Part shown: piece after piece, positions 59,792-64,000 of the stretch
Numbering within the stretch: the first letter of the stretch is position 1
How the letters are laid out: every line of letters begins with the position of its first letter
Source: DASQPA01 sp963757335
GTDB lineage: Bacteria > Acidobacteriota > Thermoanaerobaculia > Multivoradales > UBA5704
Direction of reading: 5' to 3'
DNA length: 64,000 bases
Assembly: GCA_963757335.1 (NCBI GenBank)
Contig: CAVWRJ010000013.1
Coordinates: forward strand, 186,001-250,000
Notes under the pieces: model-generated
The model's input: the letters and a program-made list of their open reading frames with translations, nothing else
Databases searched by the model: none
Told to the model about the DNA's origin: nothing
Position numbers and translations under genes: made by a program

Positions 59792-60210
59792 GAGACACGA
59801 ACGCCTCCAGCGAGACACTACAGACCCTCCACGAGCCGCTAAGCGTCGGCGGCGAGACACTAGGTGTCGGCGGCGAGACGCCATTCGCTTGCCGCGAGAC
59901 ACCATCCGCTTGCCGCGAGACACAGACGGCCTGCTCGCTGTGACCCACGACAGGCGCGTCGTGTTCCGTGGCAGGCGCGTTGTGTCCCGTGGCAGGCGCG
60001 TTGTGACCCACGGTAGGCGCGTTGTGACCCACGGCAGGCGCGTTGTGTCCCACGGCAGGCGCGCTGTGACCCACGGCAGGCGCGCTGTGACCCACGGCAG
60101 GCGCGTTGTGACTCGCGGCAGGCGCGGCGTGTTCCGCGGCAGGCGCGTTGTGGCTCGCGACGGGCTCGTTGTGGCTCACGGCAGGCCGGCGGTGTCCCGT
60201 CCCCGTAACT
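59792..60210. repeat. 21-bp tandem repeat array 3 with an orientation switch (20 units)
   Basis: Units start at 59792 (20 bases) and then every 21 bases: 59812, 59833, 59854 ... 60190. Units 1-7 begin GAGACAC and end CGCTTGCCGC-like. Units 8-20 read TTGTGACCCACGGCAGGCGC, which reverse-complemented and rotated matches the first unit type at 14-16 of 21 positions. So the same unit runs forward for 7 copies and reversed for 13, switching at about 59938. Units 60001-60105 are nearly identical, suggesting recent expansion. It fills the gap between two convergent genes. Confidence 0.92.
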
Positions 60211-60245
60211 GCTGACGCCCCTCTACATGCGGAGCCCTACCGCCC

Positions 60246-60671
60246 TCACCTTGATCCTATGAACAGCTCGAAACACTCCCGGGCGTTCAGAATAGGAAGC
60301 TTGGCTTCACGGTAGTCGCGCTTATTGCGGGTGACGACGGCCTCAAGGCCATTGGTGAAGGCCGTGTAGTACTGAATCGCGTCCTCGAAGTCCTTGAAGG
60401 TCGAGGAGAGAGCGAGATCCAGAATCTTCTCGTCGACGGGTAGCACGCGGACGACCAGCCGGAGCTTGCGAAGGGTGCCGATCACTTCGGGCGCCGCCGA
60501 CTGCTGCCCCAGGATGTAGGACAGGTTGGAGAAGATCAAAGGCGAGACGCAGGCCTCGATGTTGCCGTCCTGCACCGCGAGGAACAGCTCCGCCGCCGCG
60601 GCGAAGAACGGCTCCCGTCGCAGCAGAAGGTCCAGAATGACATCGGTGTCGAGGAAGACGCGCGGGCTCAT
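60246..60671 (-). CDS. vapC: VapC-type PIN-domain toxin
   Basis: A 141-residue PIN protein: VFLDTDVILDLLLRREPFF (first Asp), SPLIFSNLSYILG, and STFKDFEDAIQYYTAFTNGLEAVVTRNKRDY (further acidic residues). It looks complete. ATGA overlap with the antitoxin before it. Its stop lies next to repeat array 3. Confidence 0.92.
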   Translation of the reverse strand: MSPRVFLDTDVILDLLLRREPFFAAAAELFLAVQDGNIEACVSPLIFSNLSYILGQQSAAPEVIGTLRKLRLVVRVLPVDEKILDLALSSTFKDFEDAIQYYTAFTNGLEAVVTRNKRDYREAKLPILNARECFELFIGSR

Positions 60672-60916
60672 GAGTACTTGCGGGCCAGGTACGCGGCATA
60701 GCCTTCCTTCGAGTCGTCGACCTCCTTACCCGCGAGGATGCCTGCCAACTCGGCGACGACCCCGGTCAACTCGCGCGAGGCGGGCTCCTCGTCGCGCGTG
60801 AGCCCGAGGAAGTAGCTCTCGACCACGCGGGAGAGACTGACACCCCGATGCTGAGCGTAGAGCTTGGCTTTCTCGATGACGTCTCGGTCGAGCTTCAGAG
60901 TCAGCTTGGTGTCCAT
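60668..60916 (-). CDS. vapB: VapB-type antitoxin (DUF6364-like)
   Basis: An 82-residue antitoxin: MDTKLTLKLDRDVIEKAKLYA and HRGVSLSRVVESYFLGL form the ribbon-helix-helix DNA-binding part; the C-terminal DDSKEGYAAYLARKYS contacts the toxin. ATG 60916 chosen since the upstream extension is leader DNA. It probably represses its own promoter at 60936-60964. Confidence 0.9.
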   Translation of the reverse strand: MDTKLTLKLDRDVIEKAKLYAQHRGVSLSRVVESYFLGLTRDEEPASRELTGVVAELAGILAGKEVDDSKEGYAAYLARKYS

Positions 60917-60935
60917 AGAGCCCCCATACGTACAA

Positions 60936-60964
60936 AAGCTAGCAGCTGTATACGGCTTCGTCAA
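60936..60964 (-). promoter_or_regulatory. Promoter of the second vapBC operon
   Basis: On the minus strand TTGACG (60959-60964) and TAGCTT (60936-60941) are 17 bases apart, with a GTATAC palindrome between them that could be an autoregulatory site. The -10 part is duplicated in the scrap at 59149-59205. Confidence 0.5.
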
Positions 60965-61069
60965 TGCTAGGCATCCAAGACTGGGACCACGGGCGTAGCG
61001 TCTGGACCGATGCCCTGCCACCCCCTGTGGTAAATTTATGGCCAGCTTGTAACTTCCAGGAGGTCCGAG

Positions 61070-63877
61070 ATGAAGCTGCTGCGCTGCTGTCTCCTGCCCT
61101 TCGCGCTCGTCCTCGCGGCTCCCGCTCTCTTCGCGCAGACGACCGGCAGCATCCTCGGCCGGGCGACCGACGAGTCGGGGGCGGTGCTCCCCGGGGTTCT
61201 AGTCGAGGCGACCGGGCCGGCGCTCCAGGGAGCCCGGACGACGACGACCGACGGCAAGGGCGCCTATCGCCTCAACCTGCTGCCGCCGGGGCAGTACACG
61301 GTGAGCTTCAGTCTCGAAGGGTTCGGGCGGGAGTCGCGCCCGGCGATCACGGTCGGGCTCGATCGCGACATCACTCTCGACGCTGTCCTCAAGCCGCGGG
61401 CGACCGAGGAGATCACCGTCATCGGCGAGGCGCCGGTCATCGACACGACCTCTACCAGCCTGGGCACCAATCTCGACGCGCGGACGGTCCAGAGCCTGCC
61501 CACCGGCCGCAACTACTCCTCGGTGGCGCAGATCACCCCCGGGGTCTCGACCGACGCCAACACCGACAACAAGGACCAGGCGACGATCACCGTCTACGGT
61601 TCGTCGGGGGCGGAGAACTCGTACTTCATCGACGGCGTCAACACGACCGGCGTCGAGTACGGCTTCCAGGGCAAGGAGCTCAACTTCGAGTTCATCGAGG
61701 CGATCGACGTCAAGACCGGCGGCTACGAGGCCGAGTACGGGCATTCGACCGGCGGCATCGTCAACGTCATCACCAAGTCGGGCGGCAACGCCTTCCATGG
61801 CGACGGTTTCGGCTACTACGACAACGACTCGTTGCAGTCGAACGCCAGCCGGGTGGTGTCGACCGGCGGCACCCAGAAGGGGTTCACCAAGGAGGACTAC
61901 GGGGCCGACCTCGGCGGCTATCTCGTCCGCGACAAGCTCTGGTTCTTCGGCGCCTACGACCGGGTGACCAACACCCTCAAGAGCTCCCTCCCCGCCGGGC
62001 CCCGGGCCGGCGAGGTGGCGAGCTCCGACAGCAAGCGCGACCTCGGGGCGGCGAAGCTCACCTTCCGGGCCAGCGAGAGCCAGTCGATCGTCGCCAGCTT
62101 CTTCCAGGACCCGCGCACCGACTCCGGCGCGATCAACGACGGCAGCCATTCGCTGAACGGCGATCCCCTGACCTACGACGGGCGCCAGGAGTTCGGCGGC
62201 AAGGACTACGCTCTGCGCTACCAGGGCATCCTGGGCACCGACTGGCTGCTCTCCGGCCAGCTGTCGCGCCACCGCGAGCAGAACTCGGTGGGGCCGGCGG
62301 GCGCCGCGGGCGACAGCGCGCAGTTCCGGGACATCGAGAACAACTCCTTCCAGACCGGAGGCTTCGGCCTGATCCAGGACAAGAGCTTCAAGCGCGACTT
62401 CGGCGGCATTTCGGCGACCCGCTTCCTCGGCAGCCACGAGATCAAGGCCGGCCTCGACTACGAGACGGAGGAGGCGAACGTCGTCCGCCGGGAGTCGGGC
62501 GGTCAGGAGGTCGACGTCTTCGCCAATCCGGTCGATCCGGGCCAGCCGATCTACCGCCACAACTTCTGGACGACCACGGACGCCACGATCGCCAACGCCC
62601 CGCTGTCGCGCCTGAGCGCCAGCCCCAAGCACAAGGCGACCTCGGCCTATCTCCAGGACCGCTTTAACGTGCTCTCGAACTTCACCCTCTCGCTGGGGCT
62701 CCGCTGGGATCGCCAGCAGATCATCGACTCCGCGGGCAAGCTGCAGATCGACTTGAAGAAGGACTACGCGCCGCGCCTTGGCTTCATCTGGGACCCCAGC
62801 CGCGACCATCGCTCGAAGGTCTTCGGCTCGGCCGGCCGCTTCTACGAGCAGATCCCCATGGATTTAGTCATCCGCTCCTACTCCTATGAGCGGCAGGCGC
62901 GCATCTTCAACTTCTCGCCCACCGACAACCACCCGAACGCCGGCGCCGAGGGGGACCTCGGCACCTCCTCCGCCATTCTCGGCACGGTGATCGAGCCGGC
63001 CGACCCCAACATCGGCGGCCAGTACATCGACGAGGTGATCGTCGGCGGCGAGCGCGAGGTGGCGCCGAGCATCGCGGTGGGGGTCAAGGGAATCTACCGC
63101 TCCTACGGCCAGGTGATCGAGGATTTCCTCTGCCGGGACGACGGCACCTACTGCATCGGCAACCCCGGCAAGGGGATCTTCGAGCGGGCCTACACCCTCG
63201 ACTACTCGCAGACCTACCCGGCGCCCAAGGCGAAGCGCACCTACAAGGGGGTGCAGCTCGACGTCACCAAGCGGCTATCGAACAACTGGCAGGGGCTCGC
63301 CTCTTACATCTACTCGAAGCTCGACGGCAACTACGACGGCGAGTACTCGCCGTTCACCAACGTCGGCGCCGACCCCAACATCTCGGCGGCCTACGACTAC
63401 TACGACTTCTTCACCAACGGCAGCGACCTCTCCCGGATCACCAACAAGGGGCCGCTCTCGAACGACCGCCGCCAGCAGCTCAAGGTCTCGGGCACCTACT
63501 TCACCGCCTTCAAGCTCCAGCTCGGGCTCTCCGCCTTCTGGGAGACCGGCACGCCGATCACCCGCTACGGCTACTCGGACGCCTACGGCCGCTACGAGTT
63601 CTTCCTCACCCCGCGCGGCAGCGAGGGGCGGACCCCGAGCATCTACGAGGCGGACCTCCACCTCGGCTATCCACTGACCGTGGGACCGGCGACGGTCAAC
63701 GTTCTCTTCGACATCTTCAACCTCCTGAACGCCCAGCAGCCGATCCTCCTCGATCAGCGCTGGGGCTTCCAGGAGGCCGACAACGCCTCGCCGACGCCGG
63801 TCAATCCGGACTACAAGAAACCGGTGCTGCGAACCCCGCCGCGATCGTTGCGGCTGGGGTTGCGGGTGAGCTTCTAG
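61070..63877 (+). CDS. Oar-like TonB-dependent outer-membrane receptor with carboxypeptidase-regulatory domain
   Basis: A 935-residue outer-membrane barrel. Signal peptide 1-22 (LLPFALVLAAPALFAQ). Residues ~25-105: CarboxypepD_reg (GSILGRATDESGAVLPGVLV). Plug ~115-240: EEITVIGEAPVIDTTS, NYSSVAQITPG, DGVNTTGVEYGFQG, GHSTGGIVNVITKSGGN. Barrel from ~240, ending RSLRLGLRVSF with the terminal Phe of barrel proteins. The Oar type, abundant in Acidobacteriota, imports large or peptide substrates. ATG after AGGAGG. A secreted-protein gene follows. Confidence 0.93.
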   Translation: MKLLRCCLLPFALVLAAPALFAQTTGSILGRATDESGAVLPGVLVEATGPALQGARTTTTDGKGAYRLNLLPPGQYTVSFSLEGFGRESRPAITVGLDRDITLDAVLKPRATEEITVIGEAPVIDTTSTSLGTNLDARTVQSLPTGRNYSSVAQITPGVSTDANTDNKDQATITVYGSSGAENSYFIDGVNTTGVEYGFQGKELNFEFIEAIDVKTGGYEAEYGHSTGGIVNVITKSGGNAFHGDGFGYYDNDSLQSNASRVVSTGGTQKGFTKEDYGADLGGYLVRDKLWFFGAYDRVTNTLKSSLPAGPRAGEVASSDSKRDLGAAKLTFRASESQSIVASFFQDPRTDSGAINDGSHSLNGDPLTYDGRQEFGGKDYALRYQGILGTDWLLSGQLSRHREQNSVGPAGAAGDSAQFRDIENNSFQTGGFGLIQDKSFKRDFGGISATRFLGSHEIKAGLDYETEEANVVRRESGGQEVDVFANPVDPGQPIYRHNFWTTTDATIANAPLSRLSASPKHKATSAYLQDRFNVLSNFTLSLGLRWDRQQIIDSAGKLQIDLKKDYAPRLGFIWDPSRDHRSKVFGSAGRFYEQIPMDLVIRSYSYERQARIFNFSPTDNHPNAGAEGDLGTSSAILGTVIEPADPNIGGQYIDEVIVGGEREVAPSIAVGVKGIYRSYGQVIEDFLCRDDGTYCIGNPGKGIFERAYTLDYSQTYPAPKAKRTYKGVQLDVTKRLSNNWQGLASYIYSKLDGNYDGEYSPFTNVGADPNISAAYDYYDFFTNGSDLSRITNKGPLSNDRRQQLKVSGTYFTAFKLQLGLSAFWETGTPITRYGYSDAYGRYEFFLTPRGSEGRTPSIYEADLHLGYPLTVGPATVNVLFDIFNLLNAQQPILLDQRWGFQEADNASPTPVNPDYKKPVLRTPPRSLRLGLRVSF

Positions 63878-63919
63878 GGTTCGACGACGAATTCATCGAT
63901 TTGGCTTCGAGGAGGAGCG

Positions 63920-64000
63920 ATGCGGCGACTGATCGTTGTGGGTTTACTCTCTGGGGCGGCCCTCCTGGCGCCCCGAATGGGGCTCGCGGAACCGCCGCCG
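63920..64000 (+). CDS. Start of an exported protein (cut by window end)
   Basis: ATG 63920 after GGAGGAG, 42 bases past the receptor stop. The 27 visible residues are a signal peptide (RRLIVVGLLSGAALLAP, then MGLAEPPP). Likely co-transcribed with the receptor. The mature part is outside the window. Confidence 0.7.
   Translation, partial: MRRLIVVGLLSGAALLAPRMGLAEPPP

Noticed and set aside
59792..60210. Array 3 (and arrays 1, 2) as CRISPR arrays
   Set aside because: Units are contiguous 21-mers with no unique spacers between conserved repeats, and no cas genes are present.

Overview
This is a 64 kb stretch of a high-GC bacterial chromosome, gene-dense and mostly housekeeping, with several accessory patches. 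I infer an Acidobacteriota member, plausibly near Thermoanaerobaculia. The grounds are the duplicated orphan-type MacB/FtsX permease with its own ATPase and sigma-54 two-component pair (7.9-14.0 kb), the Oar-like TonB-dependent receptor with a carboxypeptidase-regulatory domain (61.1-63.9 kb), and PEGA and carboxypeptidase-regulatory secreted proteins. No rRNA, tRNA, transposase, integrase or CRISPR array was recognised.

Layout. 0-3.3 kb: end of pntB, an ion antiporter, a hypothetical gene. 3.3-4.0 kb: a BrnA-like antitoxin broken by one stop codon, then a 21-bp tandem-repeat array. 4.0-7.7 kb: a frameshifted aldolase/dehydrogenase, a small cysteine-rich secreted protein, hemF. 7.9-14.0 kb: permease, ATPase, sigma-54 regulator, histidine kinase. 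14.0-22.4 kb: a defence-type island with a Panacea antitoxin-toxin pair, a lone HsdR-N-like nuclease bracketed by ~0.6 kb direct repeats, a SIR2-like protein, a B3-type metallo-beta-lactamase and a type II restriction-modification pair. 22.5-28.2 kb: TPR protein, squalene-synthase-like protein, metal-responsive regulators. 28.5 kb: a SelW-type selenoprotein read through UGA with a good SECIS hairpin. 30.3-36.3 kb: a coupled ECF sigma factor / membrane partner / lantibiotic dehydratase / 6-carboxytetrahydropterin-synthase-like operon. 37.1-39.5 kb: a split NAD synthase and rsmI. 39.5-42.8 kb: a four-gene acyl-CoA catabolic operon. 43-56 kb: mixed enzymes, envelope proteins and regulators. 56.1-60.9 kb: a toxin-antitoxin graveyard with two VapBC pairs, a truncated DUF433/DUF5615 pair and duplicated gene scraps. 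61.1 kb onward: TonB-dependent receptor and the start of a secreted protein.

The most unusual structure is a set of three independent intergenic arrays (3618-4015, 29963-30255, 59792-60210). All have a 21-bp unit, with only about one 20-nt unit breaking phase in each, and each has a different unit sequence. Each fills the gap between two convergent genes. Array 1 units keep a dyad by paired substitutions, and array 3 reverses unit orientation partway. Separately, five copies of an ~80-100 bp element with terminal inverted repeats are scattered between genes.

At least seven single-base frameshifts interrupt otherwise intact genes, mostly in Gly/Ala/Pro-rich linkers or a G7 run. They may be real, or residual assembly indels. 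I treat these genes as probably functional unless further decay is visible.
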